Of a DNA stretch of 64,000 nucleotides, positions 11,149-27,365 are shown piece by piece; positions within the stretch are counted from its first letter, which is position 1; each line of letters starts with the position of its first letter. The position numbers were made by a program, and so were the translations under genes. The notes beneath the pieces are model-generated. The model was not told the origin of the DNA. It was given only the letters and a program-made list of their open reading frames with translations, and ran no database searches. Origin of the DNA: Halocaridina rubra (Eukaryota > Arthropoda > Malacostraca > Decapoda > Atyidae); assembly GCA_037179515.1 (NCBI GenBank), contig JAXCGZ010015160.1, positions 93,501 through 157,500 on the forward strand, read 5' to 3'.

Positions 11149-11497
11149 TTGTTCTGTTCCAGGACCTGGCGCGAACCAGGAAAACCGCGGAGTAGGATCA
11201 GCCTATATGTACATAGATATTTTAATTTATTTTTACGTTTACACTATATAAACCCTCCCTGCACTGTTAAAAAAACACCCTTTACATTATAAATAACAGC
11301 AAGCAACGTAAATTTTTATGAAAATGATAGGAAAACTTACCATGAATGAGGTGATGATGACGAGACATACATAGGTACAGTATTTTACAATAATTTTTAC
11401 GATTACGTTTAGCATTCCATGAACTATCTCACGTAGGTGAGAGCTACTGGAAATATAAATATATATGCTAGCTCACGTAGCTTACGGACACTACATA

Positions 11498-12967
11498 CAG
11501 TGTTGCCTCACTAATCGCGGTAGTTCGGTTCCGGGACCCAGCGCTAACCAGGAAATCCGCGAAGTAGGATCAGCCTATATGTACATAGATATTTTAATAT
11601 ATTTTTACGTTTACACCGTATAAACTGTCCCTGTACTGTTAACATACCACCCTTTACTTCATAGATGACAGCATGCAAGCGTAAATTTATATGAAAGTGA
11701 TAGGAAATCTTACCGTGAATGTGATGATGACGTGACATACATACTCATTTACAATTATTTTTTCGTTTACGTACTGTATAAACCCTCCCTGCACTGTTAA
11801 AAAAACACCCTTAACATTATAGATAACAGCAAGCAACGTAAATTTTTATGAAAGTGATAGATAAAATTACGGTGAATGAGGTGATGATGACGTGACATAC
11901 ATACTCATTTACAATTATTTTTTCGTTTACGTACTGTATAAACCCTCCCTGCTCTGTTAAAAAAACACCCTTTACATTATAAAAAACAGCAATCAACGTA
12001 AATTTTTATGATAGTGATAGATAAAATTACGGTGAATGAGGTGATGATGACGTGACATACATACTCATTTACAATTATTTTTTCGTTTACGTACTGTATA
12101 AACCCTCCCTGCACTGTTAAAAAAACACCCTTTACATTATAAATAACAGCAAGCAACGTAAATTTTTATGAGAGTGATAGGAAAACTTACCGTGACTTTG
12201 ATGATGATGACGTGACATACATACTCATTTACAATTATTTTTTCGTTTACACACTGTATAAACCCTCCCTGCACTGTTAAAAAAAACACCCTTTACATTA
12301 TAAATAACAGCAAGCAACGTAAATTTTTATGAAAGTGATAGATAAAATTACGGTGAATGAGGTGATGATGACATGACATGCATACTCATTTACAATTATT
12401 TTTTCGTTTACGTACTGTATAAACCCTCCCTGCACTGTTAAAAAAACACCTTTTACATTATAAATAACAGCAAGCAACGTAAATTTTTATGAAAGTGATA
12501 GATAAAATTACGGTGAATGAGGTGATGATGACGTGACACACATACTCATTTACATTATTTTTTCGTTTACGAACTGCATAAACCCTCCCTGCACTGTTAA
12601 AAAAACACCCTTTACATTATAAATAACAGCACACAACGTAAATTTTTATGAAAGTGATAGATAAAATTACGATGAATGAGGTGATGATGACGTGACACAC
12701 ATACTCATTTACAATTATTTTTTCGTTTACAAACTGTATAAACCCTCCCTGCACTGTTAAAAAAAACACCCTTTACATTATAAATAACAGCAAGCAACGT
12801 AAATTTACATTTCCAATAAAAATAAATGAAAATACTGAAAAAAAAAAATTTCAATATTTTAATATTTTTGCGTATACCCATAAAATAAAATAAAAATTTA
12901 TCAAAAAAAAAAAACGCAATAGAGTGAGAACGCGAACCAAGAAACGCGAATAACCGGGGTAACACTG
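11498..12967 (+). mobile_element. Tigger derivative (N1), forward nested insertion
   Basis: It starts cagtgttgcctcactaatcg after TA and ends ataaccggggtaacactg before TA. The flanks ggacactaca-ta and ta-tttcgcatgatg join into the module sequence seen intact at 13310. Most of its length is an array of about 160-bp units. No transposase. Confidence 0.85.
11600..12810. repeat. 160-bp tandem array (about 8 units)
   Basis: The marker aaccctccctg recurs at 11781, 11941, 12101, 12261, 12422, 12581 and 12741, a step of 159-161 bp; a diverged first unit lies near 11620. Each unit contains ttaccgtgaatgaggtgatg, a cgtttacgtactgtataaac block and acaccctttacattataaat. The unit is the left subterminal segment of the Tigger family, amplified in place. 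Confidence 0.95.
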
Positions 12968-12969
12968 TA

Positions 12970-13707
12970 TTTCGCATGATGCAATACTGTGAGTTATACT
13001 TTGCATACATATATCTAAATTTATTTTTTTACTATTTTTTACTGTTTTGTTATTCTTAGGCTAGGAAATACTTGTTTTATCAATAAAACAATGAATATTT
13101 TAATATTCACTAGGTCACGTAGGTGAGAGCCTTTGCGTTTTCCGAAACACTGATACCGGTATCGTATTTTACGTGGTGCAATACTGTTTACTATTTTTTA
13201 CTGTTTTATTATTCTTAGGCTAAGAAATACATTTTTTATCAATAAAATCATGAAAATACTGGAAATATAAATATATATGCTAGCTCACGTAGCTATCGGA
13301 CACTATTTCGCATGATGCAATAATGTGAGTTATACTGTACGTCAAACGTATATCTAAATTTATGTAATATGCTAGCTCACATAGCTATCGGACACTATTT
13401 CGCATGATGCAATACTGTGAGTTATACTGTACGTACGTATATCTAAATTTATGTTTTTTACTATTTTTTTACTGTTTTATTATTCTAAGGCTAGGAAATA
13501 CTTGTTTTATCAATAAAATAATGAAAATTTTAATATTCACTAGGTCACGTAGGTGAGAGCCTTTGCGTTTTCCGAAACACTGATACCGGTATCGTATTTT
13601 ACGTGGTGCAATACTGTTTACTATTTCTTACTATTTTATTATTCTTAGGCTAAGAAATACGTTTTTTTTATCAATAAAATCATGAAACTACTGGAAATAT
13701 AAATATA
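12970..13707. repeat. Right-subterminal Tigger modules with 12-bp palindrome
   Basis: Modules of the form gcatgatgcaatactgtgag ... tactgttttattattcttag ... gataccggtatc repeat, with perfect GATACCGGTATC palindromes at 13152 and 13582, 430 bp apart. The same modules lie at 8205-8870, 9826-10735, 18270-18740, 25130-25560 (inverted), 27050-27350 (inverted), 33150-33790 and 41970-42430. Confidence 0.85.
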
Positions 13708-15332
13708 CAGTGTTACCCCGGTTATTCGCGCTTCATCGTTCGCGTTCTCACTCTATCGCGGTTTTTTTTTTGGGATAAATTAATATTTTATTTTATGGGT
13801 ATACGCAAAAATATTAAAATATTGAAGAAAAAAAATTTCAGTATTTTAATTTTTGTATTGGAAATGTAAATTTACGTTGCTTGCTGTTATTTATAATGTA
13901 AAGGGTGTTTTTTTAACAGTGCAGGGAGGGTTTATACAGTTTGTAATCGAAAAGATAATTGTAAATGAGTATGTGTCATGTCATCATCACCTCATTCATC
14001 GTAATTTTATCTATCACTTTCATAAAAATTTACGTTGTGTGCTGTTATTTATAATGTAAAGGGTGTTTTTTTAACAGTTCAGGGAGGGTTTATACAGTTC
14101 GTAAACGAAAAAATAATTGTAAATGAGTATGTGTGTCACGTCATCATCACCTCATTCACCGTAATTTTATCTATCACTTTCATAAAAATTTACGTTGCAT
14201 GCTGTTATTTATAATGTAAAGGGTGTTTTTTTAACAGTGCAGGGAGGGTTTATACAGTTCGTAAACGAAAAAATAATTGTAAATGAGAATGTGTGTCACG
14301 TCATCATCATCTCATTCACCGTAATTTTATCTATCACTTTCATAAAAATTTATGTTGCTTGCTGTTATTTATAATGTAAAGGGTGTTTTTTTAACAGTTC
14401 AATGAGGGTTTATACAGTACGTAAACGAAAAAATAATTGTAAATGAGTATATATGTCACGTCATCATCACCTCATTCACTGTAATTTTATCTATCACTTT
14501 CATAAAAATGTACGTTGCTTGCTGTTATTTATAATGTAAAGGGTGTTTTTTTAACAGTGCAGGGAGGGTTTATACAGTACGTAAACGAAAAAATAATTGT
14601 AAATGAGTATGTATGTCACGTCATCATCATCACATTCACGGTAAGTTTTCCTGTCACTTTCATAAAAATTTACATTGCTTGCTGTTATTTATAATGTAAA
14701 GGGTGTTTTTTTAACAGTGCAGGGAGGGTTTATACAGTACGTAAACGAAAAAATAATTGTAAATGGGTATGTATGTCACGTCATCATCACCTCATTCACC
14801 GTAATTTTATCTATCACTTTCATAAAAATTTACGTTGCTTGCTGTTATTTATAATGTAAAGGGTGTTTTTTTAACAGTGCAGGGAGGGTTTATACAGTAC
14901 GTAAACGAAAAAATAATTGTAAATGAGTATGTATGTCACGTCATCATCACATTCACGGTAAGATTTTCTATCACTTTCAAAAAAATTTATGTTGCTAGCT
15001 GTTATCTATAATGTTAAGGGTGTTTTTTTAACAGAGCGGAGGGAGGGTTTATACAGTACGTAAACGAAAAAATAATTGTAAATGAGTATGTATGTCACGT
15101 CATCATCACATTCACGGTAAGTTTTCCCATCACCTTCATATAATTTTACGCTTGCATGCTGTTATCTATGAAGTAAAGGGTGGTATGTTAACAGTACAGG
15201 GACAGTTTATACAGTGTAAACGTAAAAATATATTAAAATATCTATGTACATATAGGCTGATCCTACTTCGCGGATTTCCTGGTTCGCGCCGGGTCCTGGA
15301 ACCGTACTACCGCGATAAGTGAGGCAACACTG
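13708..15332 (-). mobile_element. Tigger derivative (N2), inverted nested insertion
   Basis: It starts cagtgttaccccggttattc after TA and ends gataagtgaggcaacactg before TA. The flanks aatataaata-ta and ta-tatgctagctcacg rejoin into the normal family sequence. It is oriented opposite to N1, so the two arrays form a large inverted repeat around 12970-13707. Confidence 0.85.
13860..15210. repeat. 160-bp tandem array, inverted (about 9 units)
   Basis: The marker agggagggtt recurs near 13922, 14081, 14241, 14401 (variant), 14561, 14721, 14881 and 15041, a constant 160-bp step, with a diverged unit at about 15199. It is the reverse complement of the array at 11600-12810. Open frames of 60-76 codons here follow the repeat period and are not genes. 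Confidence 0.95.
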
Positions 15333-16024
15333 TATATGCTAGCTCACGTAGCTGCGACCCCAATACATTGTACGCTATCGAACACTATTTCGCATGATGC
15401 AATACTGTGAGTTATACTGTACGTACATATATCATTCAGTTATTAGTACAATGTATAATAATTTAAAATTCATTTACTTATTTGATGATTGTACAAAATC
15501 TATTGTATTTATTCATTGTAATTTGGACCAAATATTCCTTTTGTAAAGATTATACTTTTCAAAAGAGGTGGTTAATAAACGTATCAATCTATCTATCTAA
15601 ATTTATGTTCTTTACTATTTTTTACTGTTTTATTATTCGTAGGCTGGGAAGTAATTTTTTTTTATCAATTAGATAAGGAAATATGTTTTTTTCAATAAAA
15701 AAAATGAAAATACTGAGGATTTTTTCTTTTTTAATATTTTAATATTTTTTGTATATACCCATAAAATAAAATAATAATTTAGACAAAGAAAAAACGCGAT
15801 ACAGTGAGAACGCGAACCAAGAAACGCGAATAACCGGGGGAACACTGTATTTATACGTTTACTGTATAAACCCTCCCTGCACTGTTAAAAACCCACCCTT
15901 TACTTTATAAATGACAGCATGCAAGCGTAAATTTATATGAACGTGATAGGTAAACTTACCGTGAATGAGGTGGTAATTACGTTTGTAGACTCCATAGGAA
16001 ATTAATCCGCAGCCAATAACAGCT

Positions 16025-17994
16025 TTACGGCTGCTTTTTGCGAGCGAAGAACATGGTAATGGGGAGTTGCTGTCGCTGTTTCTTCTTCTGTTGGAAGATG
16101 GTCTTGTAAGGAATCATGGCATCGTCAAGAAGATTGCAGAAGGTCACCGAACGAACCATATTATCGTCATATTCCTGCGAGAGTTGTTGGACTGCTCTCA
16201 CATGTTCATACATGGCTGCCAGACGTTCGAGTGTAAGGCCAGGTTCTTCAATTTCTTTGTGCGTTTCCTCAAGTTCTTCTTCTTCCTCTTCTTCGCTCGC
16301 TGATTTTGTAATTTCTTCCAAGTTTTCATCAGGCAATGGCTGCAAGTGGCAGTCAATCAGTTCATTCACGTCTTTCGAGAATTGTTGGACTGCTTTCACA
16401 TGTTCATACGATGCCAGACGTTCGAGTGTAAGGCCAGGTTCTTCAATTTCTTCGTGCGTTTCCTCAAGTTCTTCTTCTTCCTCTTCTTCGATCGCTGATT
16501 TTGTCATTTCTTCCAAGTCTTCATCAGGCAATGGTTGCAAGTGGCAGTCAATCAGATCATTCACGTCTTCAGGAGTCATATCTTTAAAGCCTTCTCCTCC
16601 TAGCAATGCAGCCAACTTCACAGCTTTCGCACCTGCCGAGTTATGCACTTCGTCAGGAGCAAATCCCTTGTAATCATAGATGACTTCAGGCCACAACTGC
16701 TTCCAGCTGGCATTGATTGCGGCCGGCTTCATCTCTTTGATTGCATTCTGAATATTTTGAAGGCATGTAGCAATCATGTACTTACGCCAGTAAGTCTTCA
16801 TTGAGAATTCTTTGTCCGCATCCATGGCTTCAACCAGGTTCGCCAGGGCATTTCATATGTAGAGGGCCTTGAATGCACGAATAACTCCTTGATCCATAGG
16901 CTGAATCAGTGACGTTGTATTCAGTGGCAGGAACTCTACTTGAGCACCGTCATATTCGAGATTAGTTGCGTGGCCACCAGCATTATCCATCAAAAGAAGG
17001 ACTTTAAATTCAAGGCCTTTTTCCGCAAGATAAATTTTGGCCTGAGGGATAAAGCATTGGTGAAACCAGTCCGATGAGAGGCTTTTTGTGATCCAGGCCT
17101 TAGGGTTATTCATCCAATACACTGGCAGCAGATTCTTGTTTATATTCTTCAAAGCCCTAGGGTTCTTTGAATTGTAGATAAGCCCGGGCTTTAACATGAA
17201 GCCCACAGCATTCCTGCACATGATGAGGATAACGTGGTCTTTGTGCGCTTTAAATCCCAGGGCTTTAGCTTCTTCCTTGAAGAGAAAAGTGCAAGACGGC
17301 ATTCTCTTCCAAAATAACCCACTCTCATCCATGTTGAACACTTCCTCAGGAGCATATTCCCCTTCGGCGATAATTTTCTTGAAGTCGTTGTTCATGTCAT
17401 CTTCTGCGGCAGCTGTCTCTGCAAAGGCAGCTTCGCCATAAACTGCAAAGCTCCTTAGGCCAAAGCGCTTTAGAAATTTGGCGAATCATCCCTTGCTTGC
17501 AACAAACAATTGTTTCCTCGGTGAAGATTCGCTGGAGGGTCCTGGCTGTGGGGTGTCAATATCTTCTTCTCTCTCCTCCTCTCCAAGGTCGCCACTGTCG
17601 TCGTCGGGTTCGTTTGCAGCGAATGTCTCGTACAGCTTCTTCGCCTTTGTTTGTATGATATTGCTGTCTATGCTGATGTTCTTCTTTGTGCAATCAGCAA
17701 TCCACAGGGCCAAAGCAGATTCCATCCACACTATTATCTTATTGCGGGGTGTTACGATCCTCTTTGCTGATTTACTAAAGGAAATAGTAGCTGTTTTCCT
17801 GATATTTGCCTCATCCTTTTTGATGTAGCGAACAGTAGATTCATTGAGGCCAAAATGGCGGCCGACATCCGCAAACCTTCTTCCTTCTTTCAGCATATCT
17901 AACAGTTTAACCTTATCTGTTATGTTAACATCTTCCTTTGCCGCTTAGGCTCACTACCAGAAGCCTTAGAAGATGAAGGACGCTTGGGAGGCAT
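16025..17994 (-). pseudogene. Tigger transposase, frameshifted copy 1
   Basis: Pogo/Tigger-type cut-and-paste transposase. The start ATG would be at 17994 (MPPK). Three frames cover it: 17896-17486 (N-terminal helix-turn-helix, GRHFGLNESTVRYIKKDEAN; CENP-B-like HTH, LALWIADCTKKNISIDSN), 17395-16853 (catalytic part, VFNMDESGLFWKRMPSCTF, LLMDNAGGHATNLEYDG, SLIQPMDQGVIRAFKALYI) and 16825-16025 (C-terminal acidic part). Frameshifts near 17920 and 17480, plus a break near 16850, make it inactive. The C-terminal region carries an in-frame duplication of about 65 residues (DCHLQPLPDE..., EEPGLTLERLA) that is single in copy 2. Confidence 0.9.
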
Positions 17995-18921
17995 TGCAGA
18001 GGTTGCAAAACGTTAAGAAAATAAATCACGAGCACAACGTATTAATAAGCACAACGCGAATGGTGCACATGTGAGTTAGACTGAACGAGTGAGGCGAGAC
18101 AATGGAAGATGGTGGGAGAACCAAGCTTCAATCAAAAAGCCCATCAGACTCCATGATACAGAACATGCAGAAAAACAATTATGTGATTCGTCATCTCCCA
18201 TCCTTTCAACCAATAGCATTCCATGAACTATCTCACGTGGGTGCGAGCCTTTGCGTTTTCCAAGACGCCAATACATTGTACGCTATCAGACAGTATTTCA
18301 CATGATGCAATACTGTGAGTTATATGTTTAAATTTATGTTTTTTACTAATTTTTACTGTTTTTCTATTCCTAGGCTAGGAAATACTTGTTTTATCAATAA
18401 AATAATGAAAATTTCAATATGTACTGGCTCACGTAGGTGCAACTCTTTTCGTTTTCCGAAAAGCTGATACCTGTATCGTATTTTACATGGTGCAATACTG
18501 GAGTATTTATGTTTTTTACTATTTTTTACTGTTTTATTATTCTTAGGCTAAGAAATATGTTTTTTTATCAATAAAATCATGAATCTACTGGAAATTTTAA
18601 TATATGCTAGCTCACGTAGGTGCGACCCTTTGCGTTTTCTGAAACGCTCATACCGGTATCGTACTTTCTATGGTGCAGAGATACATGTTGAAATTTATGT
18701 TTTTTGTACTATTTGTTACTGTTTTATTATTCTTAGGCTGGGAAATAATTTTTTTTAACAATAAAATAATGAAAATTTTTTTCAATAAAATAATGAAAAT
18801 ACTGAAAATTTTTATTGTAAAAATTTTAATATTTTCGCATATACCCACACAAAAAAAAACTTACCAAAAAAAACGCGATGCACTGAATCCGCGATAGGTG
18901 AACCGCGATATAGCAAGGGAT

Positions 18922-19079
<158 letters not shown>

Positions 19080-19127
19080 TGTTCCCCCGGTTATTCGCGT
19101 TCTCAGTGTATCGCGTTTTTTTTTTTT

Positions 19128-20180
<1,053 letters not shown>

Positions 20181-20242
<62 letters not shown>
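20181..20242. repeat. 62-bp T run
   Basis: An uninterrupted T homopolymer between the LINE-tail repeat and the Tigger end. On the right arm it is replaced by a short A-rich run, so it expanded after the palindrome formed or is an assembly artefact. Confidence 0.9.
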
Positions 20243-20245
<3 letters not shown>

Positions 20246-20319
20246 GCTGATCCTACTTCGTGATTTTCCTGGTTCGCGGCGGGTCCCGGAACCGAACTAC
20301 CGCGATAAGGGAGGGAACA

Positions 20320-20322
<3 letters not shown>

Positions 20323-20412
<90 letters not shown>
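20323..20412. repeat. (TA)n at the palindrome centre
   Basis: 90 bp of TA directly between two mirror-image Tigger tips (aacactg and cagtgtt). Confidence 0.98.
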
Positions 20413-20415
<3 letters not shown>

Positions 20416-20544
20416 TGTTCCCTCCCTTATCGCGGTAATTCTGTTCCGGGACCCAGCGCGAACCAGGAAAACCGCGAAGTAGGATCAGCCTTAAAAAAAA
20501 ATAAAATAAAATAAAAAAATATATATATATATATATATTTTTTT

Positions 20545-20751
20545 AAGATGATTATGACACCAGGACAGGCCAAAAATTATAAAATAAAACGGCCTTTATC
20601 AGGCTGTAAAGAGAAACAGAGATGGAGAGTGTAATGACCTGTCAGATGTGAAGGGATTATAAAAGATGTATAGTGAATATCCAGCTCTCTGCTGGGTTTA
20701 CTATACCTCTGCATTACCTTCATGATGTCTATTCTAAAAATTCTCCTTAGA

Positions 20752-20792
<41 letters not shown>

Positions 20793-21174
20793 GTATTATT
20801 GGCAACAATAATTTTCCTTTGATGATGATTGGGGAGATTATTATTATTATTATTAATATTATTATTATTATTACTACGAACTGTAATTAAACCATTATTT
20901 TTACTATAAATAATGTAGTTTTGGTTGAATGAACAGGAGTTACTTAAAGATTTTTTTTCTCTCTCTCTCTCTCTCCAACATTCTATTCTACCCAACCCCC
21001 CACACTCTCTTTATCCCAGCCAACTAGGGAGGGGCACTTTACACAGTTATTAAAAGTAAATAAACCAACAGATGTACAAACAATGATGAGCCCTTAATAA
21101 TAATAATAATGATGATGATGATAATAATCTCCACAATCATCATCAAAGGAAAATTATTGTTGCCAATGATGATG

Positions 21175-21220
<46 letters not shown>

Positions 21221-21435
21221 GAATAAGATCTAAGCAGAATTGTTGAAATAGACATCATGAATGTAATGCAGAGGTATATTAAAACCCAGCAGAGAGCTGG
21301 ATATTCATTACACATCTTTTATAATCCCTTCACATCTGACAGGTCATTACACTCTCCATCTCGGTTTCTCTTTACAACCTGATAAAGTATGTTTTATTTT
21401 ATAATTTTTCGGCCCATCCTGGTGTCACAATCTTC
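20545..21435. mobile_element. Foldback-like unit (right copy)
   Basis: Inverted ends at 20545-20745 and 21235-21435 match those of the unit at 19128-20180. The inner GA/CT tract is short (20956-20975). Confidence 0.7.
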
Positions 21436-21499
21436 TTAAAAAAAAAAAAATAAATAAAAAAATAAAAATAAAAATAAAAATAAAATAAAAAATAAAAAA

Positions 21500-21507
21500 T
21501 TATATAT

Positions 21508-21598
<91 letters not shown>
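21500..21598. repeat. (TA)n inside right palindrome arm
   Basis: About 95 bp of TA with a short gtacatacat interruption at the left. It has no counterpart in the left arm. Confidence 0.9.
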
Positions 21599-21687
21599 GG
21601 GGGGGCCAAAAAAAAAAAAACGCGATACAGTGAGAACACAAACCGCTATACAGTGAGAACACGAACCAAGAAACGCGAATAGGAACA

Positions 21688-22706
<1,019 letters not shown>

Positions 22707-22879
22707 ATATATATACTGTATTAGCTTCTTGTATAACATAGTTCCAACTTACATAATTTTGCCGTTACAACAAAGGCCAAAAGATAATTAACAAATTAAT
22801 AATAAATTAATTTTTCAACCTACCTGCCTGGTGAGGTAAATTCAAACCCTGTGCCAAAATAGTTAGTGAGAGCAGCAGA

Positions 22880-23800
22880 GGACTACACAGCTAGTAGCAC
22901 ATCTGTATTTATATTTATCAAGTCAATGGCTTTATTTATTTATTTATTTGTATATTTGGTTATATTGAAGGATTATATTGAATATAAAAAAACATAGCTG
23001 TAAAGACGATTTTATTCAATGGAAACAAACACAACTGTATTCGTATTTATCAAGTTAATGGCTTTATTTATTTATTCTTTTATATATTTGGTTATATTGA
23101 AGGATTATACTGAATTTAAAAAACAAACCAACATATAGCTGTAAATACGATTTTATTCAAAATACACATGAACACAAAGGTAGCAAACACAACTGTATTT
23201 GTATTTTTCAAGTTAATGGCTTTATTTATTTATTTTTTATATAATGTGCTTGCTTATATTGAATTTAAAAAAACAAACACAGCTGTAAATACGATTTTAT
23301 TCAGATACACACAAATACAATGGTAGCAAACACAACTGTATTCGTATTCATCAAGTCAATGGCTTTATTTATTTATTTCTTTTATATATTTGGTTATTTT
23401 GAAGGATTATATTGGAGTTAAAAAAAAATACCAAACACCTAGCTGTAAATATGATTTTATTTGCAATATACACAAATACAAAGCTAGCAAACACACCTGT
23501 ACTGTATTCGTATTTATCAAGTTAATGGCTTTTTTATTTTTTTTATATACAGTTGGTTATATTGAATAATTATATTGAATTTACAAAAAATACCAAACAC
23601 AGCTGTAAATACGATTTTATTTGAAATAAACACGAATACACAGTTGGCAAAAACAGCTGTATTTGTATTTATCAAGTAAATGGCTTTATTTATTTATTTG
23701 TTTATATATATGGTTATACTGAAGAATTATATTGAATTAAAAAAAAATTACCAAACACAGCTGTAAATATGATTTTATTCAAAATAGTTTGTTGAGCGTA
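22880..23800 (+). repeat. Tandem array of about 130-165-bp units
   Basis: The marker caagt(t/c)aatggctttattt recurs near 22919, 23051, 23209, 23352, 23518 and 23673. Each unit also has acagctgtaaatacgatttt. It lies upstream of a Jerky-like transposase relic and may be its subterminal repeat. Confidence 0.85.
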
Positions 23801-23929
23801 GTGTAAGAATCAGGCATCACGTGGCATTAGAAGAGGGAGAAAGAAGCACAAATTAGTTTATTCCCACCCATCATATTGTGCCTAGTGCTTTTGTCTGCTC
23901 TTTCATTGTGTTAGTGATAGTTCTGATGT

Positions 23930-24045
23930 CAGTGCCACTAAGAAAAGAAAAGCCATTACCATGGAAATTAAAACTGAAGTAGTAAACCGTGCTGAAAAGG
24001 GAGAATCTTCTACGAACATTGCCACAATCTCAGATTAGCCCATAC
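23930..24045 (+). pseudogene. Jerky-like transposase N-terminus relic
   Basis: The plus frame reads KKRKAITMEIKTEVVNRAEK then GESSTNIA before a stop at about 24040. This is the start of the helix-turn-helix domain of Jerky/Tigger transposases. The remainder is missing. Confidence 0.65.
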
Positions 24046-24579
24046 GACCGTGGTCATCAAACGACATTAGTAAAAGTAAGCACATTTTTGTATAATAATT
24101 TCATGTTTATAAGTGTAGTTTTATCATACAGTATCTTACAGTGAGAACTTATAGTACAGTATTTTTTTCAATAGACTATGTACTGTACTGTATGCTCTTT
24201 TGCCTCTCCTCACTCACCTTCCCCAGTCTCCTCAGCAGCTGCCTCTCAATCTTCCTCCTAATAAACCAGTCTCTCCCTCCCTATGCAAGAAAACCGCATG
24301 AATAACACAATACAGCAGTACCTACAGTTTTGTAATAGGCAGTATTACTGTAGTGTAATACAGTACAGATATTTTTATGTTTATGAGTGTAGTTTTATTA
24401 TACAGAACGTGTATCTTACAATGAGAACTTTATTTCTATAGATTAATGCTAATTTTAAAGGTAAGCAATACTATTAACATTAATTTTAGTATTTTTTATC
24501 ATAGATTATGGACATAGACTTTTTCCAATGCTTTAAATTATTTACTTTTAACAAAGGTTAGGGGATCTATGTTAAAATT

Positions 24580-24663
24580 TAGGTGAATTCAGACTTACAT
24601 CGAAATCCGCTTTTAGTCAGCTGTCAGGAACGGGACCCTGACGTTAAACGAGGGCCCCCTGTT
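24580..24663. mobile_element. Right end of a Jerky/Tigger-like element
   Basis: gaacgggaccctgacgttaa then acgagggccccctgt forms a typical Tigger-class terminus running into (TA)n. It probably belongs to the relic at 23930. The left end was not found. Confidence 0.5.
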
Positions 24664-26726
<2,063 letters not shown>

Positions 26727-26868
26727 AGCGTTCGAGACTCTGGTCTGCGGTTAGCAAGGGCATGCACTCAGGGTAACAATTACATCTGCCAAAACAAGTC
26801 CTTCTCAAAAAGGCAACCGTCCTAGCCCTTGGTTGAAAAGGGAGTACGTGACGTAAAACCGGAACATA
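26727..26868 (+). mobile_element. tRNA-derived SINE, copy 3 (5'-truncated)
   Basis: It starts at the B-box (gcgttcgagactc) and continues gcatgcactcagggtaacaa, ccaaaacaagtcc, gtcctagcccttggttgaaa, agggagtacgtgacgtaaaa, as in the copies at 60566 and 6302. It occupies the junction between E4 and E5. Confidence 0.75.
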
Positions 26869-27365
26869 CAGTAACCCCTCGCTATATCGCAGTTCACCTA
26901 TCGTGAAATCAGTGCATCGCGGTTTTGGGGGGCTTTTTTTTTTCTAGGTACTGTATATGCGAAAATATTAAAAACAAAAAAATTTTCAGTATTTTCATTA
27001 TTTTTTTGAAGAAAAAAAAAATTTCATTATTTTATTGATAAAAAAAAATTTATTTCCAAGCCTAAGAATATTAAAACAGTAAGAAAGAGTAAAAAACAAT
27101 AAATTTGAACATGTAACTCTGCACCATAGAAAGTACGATACCGGTATCAGCATTTCGGAAAACCCAAAGGGTCGCACCTACGCGAGCTAGCATATATTAA
27201 AATGTCCAGTAGTTTCATGACTTTATTGATAAAACAACGTATTTCTTAGCCTAAGAATAATAAAACAGTAAAAAATAGTAAAAAAAAATAAATACTCACA
27301 GTATTGCACCATGTAAAATACGATACCGGTATCAGCATTTTGGAAAACGAAAAGGGTCGCACTTC

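Larger units (their letters stand above)
9480..15847 (+). mobile_element. Tigger derivative (H) nested in E2, hosting three further insertions
   Basis: Left tip cagtgttccccccttatcg at 9480 follows TTA; right tip aaccgggggaacactg ends at 15847 before TA. Removing 9505-11148, 11498-12967 and 13708-15332, each flanked by TA or a near-TA duplication, restores a continuous family member. No transposase frame remains. Near 15425-15598 it contains the same 165-bp segment ending ggt(t/c)aataaacgtatc and a short (TATC)n tail that is also seen at 10735-10910 and 42465-42650. Confidence 0.8.

Noticed and set aside
11600..15210. Possible CRISPR-like regular repeat
   Set aside because: The unit is a 160-bp head-to-tail tandem without unique spacers, within a transposon.
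16067..16673. Plus-strand Ser-rich frame of 185 codons
   Set aside because: It is the antisense of the acidic C-terminus of the Tigger transposase.
17478..17828. Plus-strand 116-codon frame, and its twin at 32360-32710
   Set aside because: Antisense of the transposase N-terminal half, conserved only because the transposase is.
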